Source of the DNA: Symbiodinium natans
Lineage: Eukaryota; Sar; Dinophyceae; Suessiales; Symbiodiniaceae
Direction of reading: 5' to 3'
DNA length: 20,118 nt
NCBI GenBank assembly: GCA_905221605.1
Contig: CAJNDS010000546.1
Span: 562,706-582,823, forward strand
Positions within the stretch are counted from its first letter, which is position 1. Every line of letters starts with the position of its first letter. Positions 14,636 through 20,118 of this stretch are shown here, piece after piece. Under the pieces are notes generated by a model. It did not search any database and was not told the origin of the DNA. It worked only from the letters and a program-made list of their open reading frames with translations. Made by a program: the position numbers and the translations under genes.

Positions 14636-14957
14636 AAGTCTTCAAGAAACGGCACCTTAGGTGGTCCCAAGTTAAGCCTGAAGAGTACCCAGGGCGAAAC
14701 TCGAAACTTTCCGTGCAAGTTTAGGGTTCAGGGTTCAGGGTTCAGGGTTCAGGGTTCAGGGTTTAGGGTTTAGGGTTTAGGGTTTAGGGTTTAGGGTTTA
14801 GGGTTGTTTGTGCAATTCAAAAGGAGGACTCGCTCACAACTTTCGCCCAAAACTTTCGCCCAAAACCCCGGGCCTGAACCCTATTCAGTGTCTAGAAACC
14901 CTAAACCCTAAACCCGCGACCCTTTTCGAGCACGGACTGAGGAAGCTGCAAACCTAA
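14636..14957 (+). CDS. Two-exon model flanking a heptamer array, unknown product
   Basis: Exon 1 (14636-14718) reads VFKKRHLRWSQVKPEEYPG and ends SVQ just before GTTTAG. The 83-nt intron (14719-14801) is nothing but TTCAGGG and TTTAGGG heptamers and ends TTTAG. Exon 2 (14802-14957) joins in phase 0 and is open for 51 codons (GCLCNSKGGLAHNFRPKLSP ... TLFEHGLRKLQT) to TAA. It contains two in-frame C-strand heptamers (TLNPKP). The joint model is attractive, but heptamer arrays supply GT and AG at every unit, so phase can nearly always be satisfied. Confidence 0.3.
14720..14804 (+). repeat. Heptamer array, TTCAGGG then TTTAGGG
   Basis: Five consecutive TTCAGGG units pass abruptly into seven TTTAGGG units. 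Confidence 0.96.
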
Positions 14958-14959
14958 GG

Positions 14960-15090
14960 CCCTAAACCCCGAACCCCAAGCCCTCAGCCCCCTAAGCCCG
15001 AAGCCCAAAACCCTAAACCCTAAACCCTAAACCCTAAACCCTAAACCCTAAACCTCAAGCTTCAATCCTCAACCCTAAACCCTAAACCCC
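14960..15090 (-). repeat. CCCTAAA-type arrays
   Basis: Loose units, then seven clean C-strand heptamers at about 15007-15052, then a few more. Confidence 0.9.
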
Positions 15091-15205
15091 AAAGAGAGCA
15101 GGTGGTGCTGCAGGGTCTAGGCCAGGGCTTCATGTCCACTGTCTTTCCGGCGGTGGTGGCGCCCTCAGCTTCAGTGCCTGTTGGGAGTAAACGGCTGAAG
15201 ATTAG
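15081..15205 (+). CDS. Exon-like open frame, unknown
   Basis: After C-strand heptamers in frame (NPKPQR), the island reads EQVVLQGLGQGFMSTVFPAV and VAPSASVPVGSKRLKI. A donor GTTTAG lies at 15206. There is no stop before the downstream degenerate array. The codons often end in G or C. No acceptor was found on the left, so a start within the array or readthrough would be needed. Confidence 0.28.
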
Positions 15206-15209
15206 GTTT

Positions 15210-15400
15210 AGGGTTGAGGGTTTATATAGGGTCTGGGGGGGGTGGGTTAACGGTTTAGGGTTGAGGGTTGAGGGTTGAGGGTTTTGGGGGGGGGGGGGGG
15301 GGGGGTTGGTTTTAGGGTTTAGGGTTGAGGATTGAAGCCTGAGGTTTGGAGAGGTGAGAGTTCTTTGTGTTGGGGGGGGGGGGGGGTTCGGGCCCCTAAC
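15210..15400 (+). repeat. Degenerate G-strand heptamers with G20 and G15 runs
   Basis: TTGAGGG and TTTAGGG units interrupted by G20 (15286-15305) and G15 (15372-15386). Confidence 0.9.
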
Positions 15401-15403
15401 TCT

Positions 15404-15456
15404 AAACCCTAAACCCTAAACCCTAAACCCTAAACCCTAACCCTAAACCTAACCCA
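15404..15456 (-). repeat. CCCTAAA array ending in hexamer variants
   Basis: Five heptamers, then shortened CCCTAA, CCCTAAA and CCTAA units that open a frame into the next island. Confidence 0.93.
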
Positions 15457-15555
15457 GCTGAAGAAGGCTTGGCGGTTTACACGTTTTTGAGATCGGAGGA
15501 CCCTGAGCCCCTAAACCCTAAACTCCTGAACCCTAATCCCCAGACAGGCTCCTAA
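15457..15555 (+). CDS. Exon-like open frame, unknown
   Basis: It reads AEEGLAVYTFLRSEDPEP, then repeat-derived LNPKLLNPNP, to TAA at 15553. There is no start codon. It could be a terminal exon fragment or chance. Confidence 0.22.
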   Translation, partial: AEEGLAVYTFLRSEDPEPLNPKLLNPNPQTGS

Positions 15556-15577
15556 AAATTCCTGGGTGAGGGTTTAG

Positions 15578-15712
15578 GGATTAGGGGATTGGGGAGTAAG
15601 GTGCAGGTTTCCAGGTTGTAGGGCTTACGGTCTCAGAGGCTTTATGGCGGGCTTTGAATTGTACTTGGGGTTCTGGGTACTTTATAGGCTTGGCTTGGGC
15701 CTTACTTTTTAG
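15578..15712 (+). CDS. Open frame, hydrophobic, strand uncertain
   Basis: The plus frame is open for 44 codons to TAG at 15710, with a membrane-like stretch (GFELYLGFWVLYRLGLGLTF). The minus strand of the same island is also open for 63 codons (15581-15772), with charged residues and a poly-Pro segment from the G19 run. I cannot decide between them. Confidence 0.2.
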   Translation, partial: GLGDWGVRCRFPGCRAYGLRGFMAGFELYLGFWVLYRLGLGLTF

Positions 15713-15714
15713 GT

Positions 15715-15733
15715 GGGGGGGGGGGGGGGGGGG
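15715..15733 (+). repeat. G19 homopolymer
   Basis: An uninterrupted G run between two open islands. Confidence 0.95.
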
Positions 15734-15748
15734 CTGGGGATCTAGTAG

Positions 15749-15883
15749 AACTCGGTGCTTCTCCGCTTGCAACCGGTGATCCTTAGCCTTTTTGGGGTCT
15801 TTATCTGGGAGTCAAAAAAGAGAGCCGAAAGCTACATGGTTTCGCAAGGTGCCAAAGTAGCCAGGTTCCACCCTAAACCCTGA
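15749..15883 (+). CDS. Exon-like open frame, 44 codons, unknown
   Basis: It opens after TAG at 15746 and ends at TGA 15881. The first half is hydrophobic (VLLRLQPVILSLFGVFIW), long enough for one membrane helix. The second is basic and polar (ESKKRAESYMVSQGAKVARF). A hydrophobic helix followed by a basic tail is a sensible protein pattern. No start or splice site was assigned. Confidence 0.3.
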   Translation, partial: NSVLLRLQPVILSLFGVFIWESKKRAESYMVSQGAKVARFHPKP

Positions 15884-15902
15884 ATCCTCTGAGCCCCAAG
15901 CC

Positions 15903-15955
15903 CTAAACCCTAAACCCTAAACCCTAAACCCTAAACCCTAAACCCTAAACCCTGC
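15903..15955 (-). repeat. CCCTAAA array
   Basis: Seven perfect C-strand heptamers. Confidence 0.96.
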
Positions 15956-15980
15956 ATACCTGCAGCTGGGATCCCGGTAG

Positions 15981-16112
15981 ACCCTTGGTGATGCCTACGA
16001 GGTTGTTGCGGTGATGCTCATGCTGACTTGGGGCTACGAAGGCGGACCCTCTCAGGGGACGTACGGTTTGGAATCTTTGTGTGTAGGCAGAAATTTGGAA
16101 GTTAGTGTTTAG
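15981..16112 (+). CDS. Exon-like open frame, 43 codons, unknown
   Basis: It reads TLGDAYEVVAVMLMLTWGY, then EGGPSQGTYGLESLCVGRNL, to TAG at 16110. Methionines at the VAVMLML part could start translation. The antisense frame (15945-16148) is open as well, so strand is not certain. It is adjacent to another plus-strand open frame at 16106. Confidence 0.3.
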   Translation, partial: TLGDAYEVVAVMLMLTWGYEGGPSQGTYGLESLCVGRNLEVSV

Positions 16113-16276
16113 GGTTTCGGGTTTCGGGCTTGAATGAATCAAACTCATTTCACGAAAATGTACAGGATGATTTGAGTTTCATTTTGGGCCTCCAGGGTAC
16201 AAGTTTATTGACAGACTTTGACATGCTTGACTTTGTATTCTTATCTTGCTCAGCACACATGCGTGGTTGCAGTTAG
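16106..16276 (+). CDS. Exon-like open frame, acidic, unknown
   Basis: After two degenerate heptamers the frame reads NESNSFHENVQDDLSFILGL and then LLTDFDMLDFVFLSCSAHM, to TAG at 16274. The island is AT-richer than the rest and reads as acidic, hydrophobic protein. A GTACAA donor-like site lies near 16197. It probably belongs with the exons starting at 16310, although no phase-consistent join was found. Confidence 0.33.
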   Translation, partial: CLGFRVSGLNESNSFHENVQDDLSFILGLQGTSLLTDFDMLDFVFLSCSAHMRGCS

Positions 16277-16309
16277 GCTTGTAGATTCTGCAGTTTTTTT
16301 ATAATCAAG

Positions 16310-16813
16310 ATGTCCGATAGCCCTTTCGTGACTTCTCTGCCGGAGTCACACAGCTTCACGGATGCTTGGATGCAGACTCCAAGCCCGAAGTCTGCGAAGA
16401 AAGAGGTGCTCAAGCTAAGACTTGGAGTCCCAAGGTGGATGACATTCGGGTTTAGGGTTTAGGGTTTAGGGTTTAGGGTTTAGGGTTTAGGGTTTAGGGT
16501 TTAGGGTTTAGGGTTTAGGGTTTAGGGTTTAGGGTTTAGGGTTTAGGGTAGACTCCGAGTCCCAAGCTAGCTGCACATACCACTCCAGGTTCTGGTGAGA
16601 GTCGCCGTTCGCACGACTTGAGCCTCGTGTCCCCGCTCAAGCGATGGGCTCGCGTAGAAGGAGCGCAAGCTCTAACCGACTAGCATGAAGCTCGGTGTTG
16701 GAGTACCATGCTTTAATACTTTTTTGGTTCTACTTATACCTAAAAAAGTATATGTTTTTTCCAGGGTCTACTCCAAAGTAGGGGAAGTGGAGCTAGCATC
16801 GAGGCGCTTTAGA
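16310..16813 (+). CDS. Multi-exon model interrupted by a perfect telomeric array
   Basis: Exon 1 starts at ATG 16310 (MSDSPFVTSLPESHSFTDAW) in an A-rich context and runs to 16456. A 95-nt segment of TTTAGGG units (16457-16551, GTTTAG to GGGTAG) is skipped in phase 0, giving exon 2 at 16552-16653 (TPSPKLAAHTTPGSGESRRS ... LVSPLKRWAR). TPSPK occurs in both exons. Exon 2 can end at GTAGAAG (16654). Intron 2 (111 nt) has a stem-loop and a strong acceptor, GTTTTTTCCAG at 16764. Exon 3 in phase 0 gives a short tail (GLLQSRGSGASIEAL) and TAG near 16811. Another exon 3 frame stays open to 16885. The product looks Ser/Pro-rich and basic, with no known family. Confidence 0.38.
16448..16549 (+). repeat. 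TTTAGGG array, about 14 perfect copies
   Basis: A perfect G-strand array between two islands that share the coding motif TPSPK. Perfect copies imply a recent origin or strong homogenisation. Confidence 0.98.
16716..16751. repeat. Stem-loop inside a probable intron
   Basis: ATACTTTTTTGG (16716-16727) pairs with CCTAAAAAAGTAT (16739-16751) apart from one bulge. It lies just upstream of the pyrimidine tract and acceptor. Confidence 0.6.
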
Positions 16814-16903
16814 CCTGGCAAAAGAATTTGCAGCTGCACTTCATTCTCTTCAAAGTCGCTCTACGACCTCCAGTTTAGGGTTTAGGGTTTAGGGTTTAGG
16901 GTT

Positions 16904-17017
16904 TCGGGTCTAGGGCATGAAGAAGTCATGGCCATTGTACTGATTCGTGCCAAGGAACCGTGGCTTGAGTTGCTCTTGAGTATCAGATGCAAGGAGGGGG
17001 CCCCCTTTCTATACTGA
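16904..17017 (+). CDS. Exon-like open frame, unknown
   Basis: It reads HEEVMAIVLIRAKEPWLELL and LSIRCKEGAPFLY to TGA at 17015, after a short TTTAGGG array whose last unit TCTAG could be an acceptor. The amphipathic, charged and leucine-rich composition fits a helix. It could be the last exon of the model at 16310, but phase could not be matched. A minus-strand frame (16882-17064) overlaps. Confidence 0.32.
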   Translation, partial: SGLGHEEVMAIVLIRAKEPWLELLLSIRCKEGAPFLY

Positions 17018-17113
17018 CTATAGCCAAGGGACGTAGAACCTAAGTTAGGATCCTTATAACCCAATTTAGGGTCCTCGTAATTCTACTTGTAACTAGGGGG
17101 GGGCCCCTCCTTG
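16990..17113. mobile_element. 124-bp foldback element with G/C-rich ends
   Basis: CAAGGAGGGGGCCCCC (16990-17005) and GGGGGCCCCTCCTTG (17099-17113) are inverted repeats differing by one G. The interior shows weak further pairing (ACGTAGAACC against AGTAGAATTACG). Its left end overlaps the 3' end of the frame at 16904-17017. Confidence 0.55.
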
Positions 17114-17290
17114 TGAGTTGGTTCGGGTTTCGTGTTCCGGACTCGTAGTTCAGAATTGGGGACTGAAGTAGCATGGTTGTAGTTACGTATACAAGCGGTC
17201 ATGTCATGACCTGACTTCTTAGGCTGCTTACATACCACCTGGGTTGATTTCCCAAAAAAGCTGTATACAGACAGATCTGAGGCTAAACCC
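17083..17290 (-). CDS. Minus-strand open frame, about 69 codons in unique sequence
   Basis: This is part of a 100-codon minus frame (17083-17385). The N-terminal third beyond 17290 is translated heptamer and is left out. The rest reads SDLSVYSFFGKSTQVVCKQP and KKSGHDMTACIRNYNHATSV and ends in PSYK. It is one of the longer stop-free runs in unique sequence, with ordinary composition. Shorter plus-strand frames also exist there. Its C-terminus lies in the foldback element. Confidence 0.28.
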
Positions 17291-17329
17291 TGAGCCTCCT
17301 CGCCTCCCTTCCAAACCTGAAAACCTGAA

Positions 17330-17395
17330 CCCGAAACCCCAAAGCCTACACCCCAAACCCTAAACCACAAACCCTGAAGCCCCAAGCCCTAAACC
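17330..17395 (-). repeat. Degenerate CCCTAAA block
   Basis: Loose C-strand units such as CCCCAAA and CCCTGAA. Confidence 0.85.
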
Positions 17396-17413
17396 AGACT
17401 TTGCTGAAGTCCT

Positions 17414-17613
17414 GGGTTTCCCTACTACCCCCCTCTACACTACCCGCCCTAGTTAAAAGCCTGAATTAGGCTCAATTCTCCCTAAATGGCCTTAATTATT
17501 GAGGGGGACCTTGGGGAGGTAGTATCCCTAAACCCCAAACCCTGAACCCTAAACCCCAAACCCTAAACCAGTATTTGGGTGGGGGGGGGGGGGGGTGGGT
17601 AGTAGGGGAACCT
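17414..17613 (-). mobile_element. MITE-like element, TAGTAGGGG family, copies B and C
   Basis: Copy B (17414-17524, inverted) matches copy A at 6900-7037 from end to end: CCCTACTACCC end, GGCTTTTAACTAG/AGGTTTTTAAGG region, TTAATTAT or TAATTAAGG core, and the far ACTACC end. A second end, GGTGGGTAGTAGGGGAACC, occurs at 17595-17613 after a G15 run. The outer ends at 17414 and 17613 are therefore inverted repeats enclosing copy B plus a CCCTAAA block. Confidence 0.6.
17581..17595 (+). repeat. G15 homopolymer
   Basis: A G run just inside a foldback-element end. Copy A has a G12 run in the comparable part of the element. Confidence 0.95.
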
Positions 17614-17700
17614 CTGATGAAGGCTCCTCCGGTATCGCCATCCTCGCTGCCAGCTCCGTCAGCGGTACGGGATTCCAGGGTGGCGCGGCCGACTGATTGA
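17614..17700. other. GC-rich unique island, no gene
   Basis: About 85 bp of unique, GC-rich sequence between the element and the next array. No frame is favoured. Confidence 0.4.
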
Positions 17701-18310
17701 GGGTTTTAGGGGCGGTTTAGGGTGGGTGTTAGGGGGGGTTTAGAGTTTCAAGTTAGGTTGTTTTTTGTTGGTTGGGGCTTTTAGGGTTTTACGGGGGTTT
17801 AAGGGGGGGGGGGGGTTTAGGGTTTCAGGCTTAGGGTTTTAGGGTTTACATTTTAGGGTTTAGGGTTTAGGATTTCTGATTAATGGATCAGGGGACTTTG
17901 TGCGGGTTAAGTAAGGTGGCTATACTTAGAATTTCTTATATCCCCAATGAAGGTACTGTTGCAGGGTTTTAGGGGGGGTTTAGGGTTTAGGGGTAGGGTT
18001 GAGGGTTTCAGGGTTGAGGGTTTTAGGGCGTTTAGGGTTTAGGGCTAGGGTTGAGGGTTTCAGGGTGGAGGGTTTCAGGGGGTTTAGGGTTTAGGGCTAG
18101 GGTTGAGGGTTTCAGGGTGGAGGGTTTTTAGGGGGTTTAGGGGTTTAGGGTTTCAGAGCATGTAGGGTGCTAGGGTTTTCGGGTTCGGGGTTTTTGGAAT
18201 TCAGGACTTAAGGTTTTGGGTTAGCGGGACTAGGGTTTCAGGGCTGCTTTAGAGGGTTTGGGGTGTTAGGGCGTTTAGGGTTCAGGCTTTAGGGTTTTTA
18301 GGCTTTTATA
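17700..18310 (+). repeat. Long degenerate G-strand array with a 52-bp higher-order unit
   Basis: TTTAGGG, TTGAGGG, TTTCAGGG and G-extended units, broken by an island at 17880-17960. From 17979 three tandem 52-bp units (17979, 18031, 18083) share the order TTTAGGG-CTAGGG-TTGAGGG-TTTCAGGG. 52 is not a multiple of 7. Confidence 0.9.
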
Positions 18311-18600
18311 GAGTTTGAGGGTTTGTTTTTGTTTTTTTGTTTTTAAGACTTGAGGTAGGCTTGTAGTGTTTGGGGCCCGCTAACAGTCGGGTGGTTTAGG
18401 GTTTACAGTATCCCTACACCCTATACCCTAAACTCTAAACTCTAAACCCTACAGTATGGTTTAGGGTCTAGAGGTTTTAGGGTTACAGGCCATCGGGTTG
18501 TTGGTTTGTGGGGTTGTGTTCTAGGGCCTAGGGTTCTGATTCGAAGGATGAAGCAGTAAAGGATTAGGGGTTTGGGGTTTAGGGGTCATTCAACCCTAAC
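18311..18600. repeat. T-rich stretch and loose heptamers of both orientations
   Basis: TTTGTTTTTG runs near 18325, then short G- and C-strand units around 18395-18590. No gene is supported. Confidence 0.75.
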
Positions 18601-18623
18601 CCCTGAACCCTTCCGACATACAG

Positions 18624-18665
18624 GCGCCGTTTAGCAAGCTTCGGATTGCCCCGAAGGCAAAAGAT
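18624..18665 (+). CDS. Possible 14-codon exon
   Basis: An acceptor-like CATACAG ends at 18623 and a standard donor GTAAGA starts at 18666. The frame reads APFSKLRIAPKAKD. The frame also stays open without splicing to about 18790 (VRNSVVQKPPRTSG..), so an unspliced reading is equally possible. Confidence 0.27.
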
Positions 18666-18772
18666 GTAAGAAACTCCGTAGTTCAAAAGCCCCCAAGGAC
18701 CAGTGGATGTAGATACCATAGCAGGCCCGGGAGGCACCTCAACGAATGTGCTGATGACAGGGTCCCAGCTTT

Positions 18773-18817
18773 AGGGTTTAGGGTTTAGGGTTTCGGGCTT
18801 AGGGTTTAGGGTTTAGG
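18773..18817 (+). repeat. TTTAGGG array
   Basis: Six G-strand units, one TTCGGGC and one CTTAGGG. Confidence 0.94.
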
Positions 18818-18919
18818 GCATGGAAGATTGTGCTGTTGCTTTTCTCAAAGTCTTCTCCCTCATCCACAAAGGGAAGCTGCTTCTGAGTCGGCCTAAGGCA
18901 TCGCAGGCAGCTGCATGTA

Positions 18920-19376
18920 ACGACCTCTTTGTCGCTGGGTATTGTTATCTGGCATCGTTCTTCTTGACGCGACGCTTGTGTCGGTTTCATATGGAGCCGA
19001 CCCTCACATGGTGAAGCACGTGAGCAAGGGGCTGGCAGAAGCCTTGCATTCCATGGCCCCAGTCGTCGTTTCGCCTACGGCGTGGCTCTGTGAGGGCTCG
19101 GAGGACTTTGTAGGCCGCGTCGCTCGGATCACTCGGCGCGTCCACGCGCGCACATGTGGCGAAAGAGCGGCCCACCTATGCAAAGTTTTCTTGGAGTGGC
19201 AAAGCTTGGGTAAGGTTTACTGTTCCATAGAAGACACATCCATCCCCCAAATAATTTACAACCTAAACTCCCAGACCCAGCGTCGAGTCCAGGGACGTGT
19301 CAGAGTGAGACCCCCAAAGTCCTGGTTTTTATGCTCTCAGCTGGACATCTATGTGGGCTCAGGGTTTAGGGCTTAG
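18920..19376 (+). CDS. Longest open frame in the window, unknown protein
   Basis: The frame is stop-free for about 151 codons from after TAA at 18917 to TAG at 19374. The first ATG in frame is at about 19008, and a TTG occurs at 18942. It reads LLSGIVLLDATLVSVSYGAD, then HMVKHVSKGLAEALHSMAPV, then GSEDFVGRVARITRRVHAR. A standard donor GTAAGG at 19210 and an acceptor GCTCTCAG at 19340 with a T-rich tract define a 131-nt intron. Splicing moves the frame to GHLCGLRV and TAG at about 19367. Reading through ends in a heptamer. The 5' exon is not found; a second plus frame (18820-19014) and a minus frame (18799-18990) overlap upstream. No family was recognised. Confidence 0.5.
19210..19340 (+). other. 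Probable spliceosomal intron, 131 nt
   Basis: It has a GTAAGG donor, a TTTTTATGCTCTCAG acceptor region, no telomeric heptamers and lower GC than the flanking coding sequence. These are the best splice signals in the window. Confidence 0.45.
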
Positions 19377-19512
19377 TGGTTTAGGGTTTAGGGTTCCTGA
19401 ACCCTAACCCTAAATCCCCAACTCTAAACCCTAAAGCCCTAAAACCCTAAAACCTAAAACCCTAAAACTTAATACCCCAAAACCCCAAAACCCTACAACC
19501 CTAAACCCTGAA
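19362..19512. repeat. Head-to-head heptamer arrays (G-strand then C-strand)
   Basis: TTTAGGG units (19362-19396) meet CCCTAAA units (from 19399) at AGGGTTC-CT-GAACCCT, an inverted junction with two unpaired bases. The C-strand side is partly CCCTAAAA octamers. Confidence 0.93.
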
Positions 19513-19525
19513 ACGCAACCTTGCA

Positions 19526-19603
19526 GCCTGAGGGGGCATCGCCTCCTTCGGAGCGATCGCCGCCAATGCTCACAAGATCGTGCACCTGACCACGTGCGCA
19601 TGA
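19526..19603 (+). CDS. Possible terminal exon, about 23 codons
   Basis: After CTTGCAG and a nearby TGAG, one frame reads GGIASFGAIAANAHKIVHL and ends at TGA about 19601. Nearly every codon ends in C or G (GGC ATC GCC TCC TTC), a bias not shared by flanking DNA. Two other frames are also open, and an in-frame TGA directly follows the CAG, so the acceptor would have to be CTGAG. Confidence 0.27.
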
Positions 19604-19931
19604 GGTCTTGGGTTTAGGCTTTACCATTTGGGGTTCAGGGTATAAGCCCTAAACCCAAAATCCTAAACCCCAAACCCTAACTAGGGTTTGGAGGTTTAGG
19701 GTCTAGGATTACGTGTTTCGGAAGTTTAAGGGTTTAGGGGCCTGTGGGCTTAGGTGTTCGGGTTTAGAGCTCAGGGCGTACGGGTTCAGATGCATCAGGG
19801 TTTAGGGTTTAGGGTTTATTGTTCAGGGTTTAGGGTTTAGGGTTTAGGGTAAGTTGCAGTCAGAATTGGGTTCGTAAGTGCCATGAATTGGGATGTTCCC
19901 CTTTATACTAGCACTCCTTAATGGGGATTCT
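19604..19931. repeat. Mixed heptamer blocks and a foldback fragment
   Basis: C-strand units at 19645-19680 invert to G-strand at 19683-19860 (cleanest at 19797-19850). The fragment at 19898-19938 shares CCCCTTTATAC with 5267 and CTCCTTAATNGGGATT with 3031. No gene is supported. Confidence 0.8.
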
Positions 19932-20095
19932 CGTACCCTAAACCCTATCCTCAACCCTAAACCCTAAACCCTAAACCGAACTAAACCTAACTAAAACCTA
20001 AGCCCTAAACCCTAAGCCCTAAACCCTAAACCCTGAACCCTAAACCCCAAACCCCAAACCCCAAACCCTAAACCCTAAACCCTAACCCCCCCCCC
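19932..20095 (-). repeat. CCCTAAA array ending in C10
   Basis: C-strand heptamers with shortened units (CTAAACCTAACTAAA), CCCCAAA variants and a final C10 run. Unique sequence follows, so it is interstitial. Confidence 0.94.
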
Positions 20096-20118
20096 ATGAA
20101 GGAGCCGTTAGTATAAGG

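Noticed and set aside
18987-19175. A 62-codon minus frame
   Set aside because: It overlaps the much longer plus frame and has no splice or start support.
1-20118. CRISPR-like regularly spaced repeats
   Set aside because: Repeats are 7-bp telomeric units, contiguous or irregularly spaced, with no constant spacer length and no cas-like genes.
1-20118. tRNA, rRNA or snRNA genes
   Set aside because: I looked for the tRNA B-box pattern GGTTCGANNCC and for conserved rRNA blocks by eye; the few GGTTCG matches lack a cloverleaf around them.

Overview
The window reads as nuclear DNA from a eukaryote with plant-type (TTTAGGG)n telomeres. Heptamers of TTTAGGG/CCCTAAA, exact and degenerate, recur in dozens of blocks along all 20 kb, in both orientations, separated by islands of about 50-300 bp of non-repetitive sequence. 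Other low-complexity signals are a 49-bp AGC/CAG run, many G or C homopolymers of 10-20 bases, a pyrimidine microsatellite and an exact 100-N scaffold gap. Genomes of this texture are known in alveolates: coccidian apicomplexans of the Eimeria type carry interspersed telomere-like and CAG repeats, and dinoflagellates have TTTAGGG telomeres. I lean to an alveolate but cannot choose between these from sequence alone. Nothing here is bacterial: there are no operons and no ribosome-binding-site-led genes.

Layout. 1-5018: heptamer arrays in both orientations, with short open islands; the best multi-exon models are at 1762-2155 and 2364-2638. 5019-5118: gap, followed by a CTTTCTCT microsatellite. 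5200-10130: alternating arrays and islands, several of them short foldback (MITE-like) elements at 6851-7037 and 8552-8645. 10135-10719: a graded satellite in which the period goes from 7 to 8 to 9 bp, then an AGC run, then 7 bp again. 10911-11713: exon-like islands. 11834-14254: a 2.4-kb imperfect palindrome with roughly 1.1-kb arms around a 236-bp spacer, each arm holding about three diverged copies of a 162-bp tandem unit; it is bounded on both sides by TTTAGGG arrays. 14258-17290: the densest set of exon-like open islands. 17400-18310: another foldback element and a long G-strand degenerate array with a 52-bp higher-order repeat. 18600-19600: the longest open region, best read at 18920-19376, with a convincing possible intron. 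19360-20095: arrays, including a head-to-head junction that looks like a telomere fusion.

No protein family was recognised and no RNA gene was found. The coding calls rest on open frames, splice-like borders and phase agreement. They are weak one by one, because a 60-100 bp island is often open in some frame by chance. The main ideas offered are that some heptamer arrays sit in introns, since perfect arrays stop all six frames; that the palindrome has a two-speed divergence profile; and that several families of short foldback elements are scattered among the arrays.
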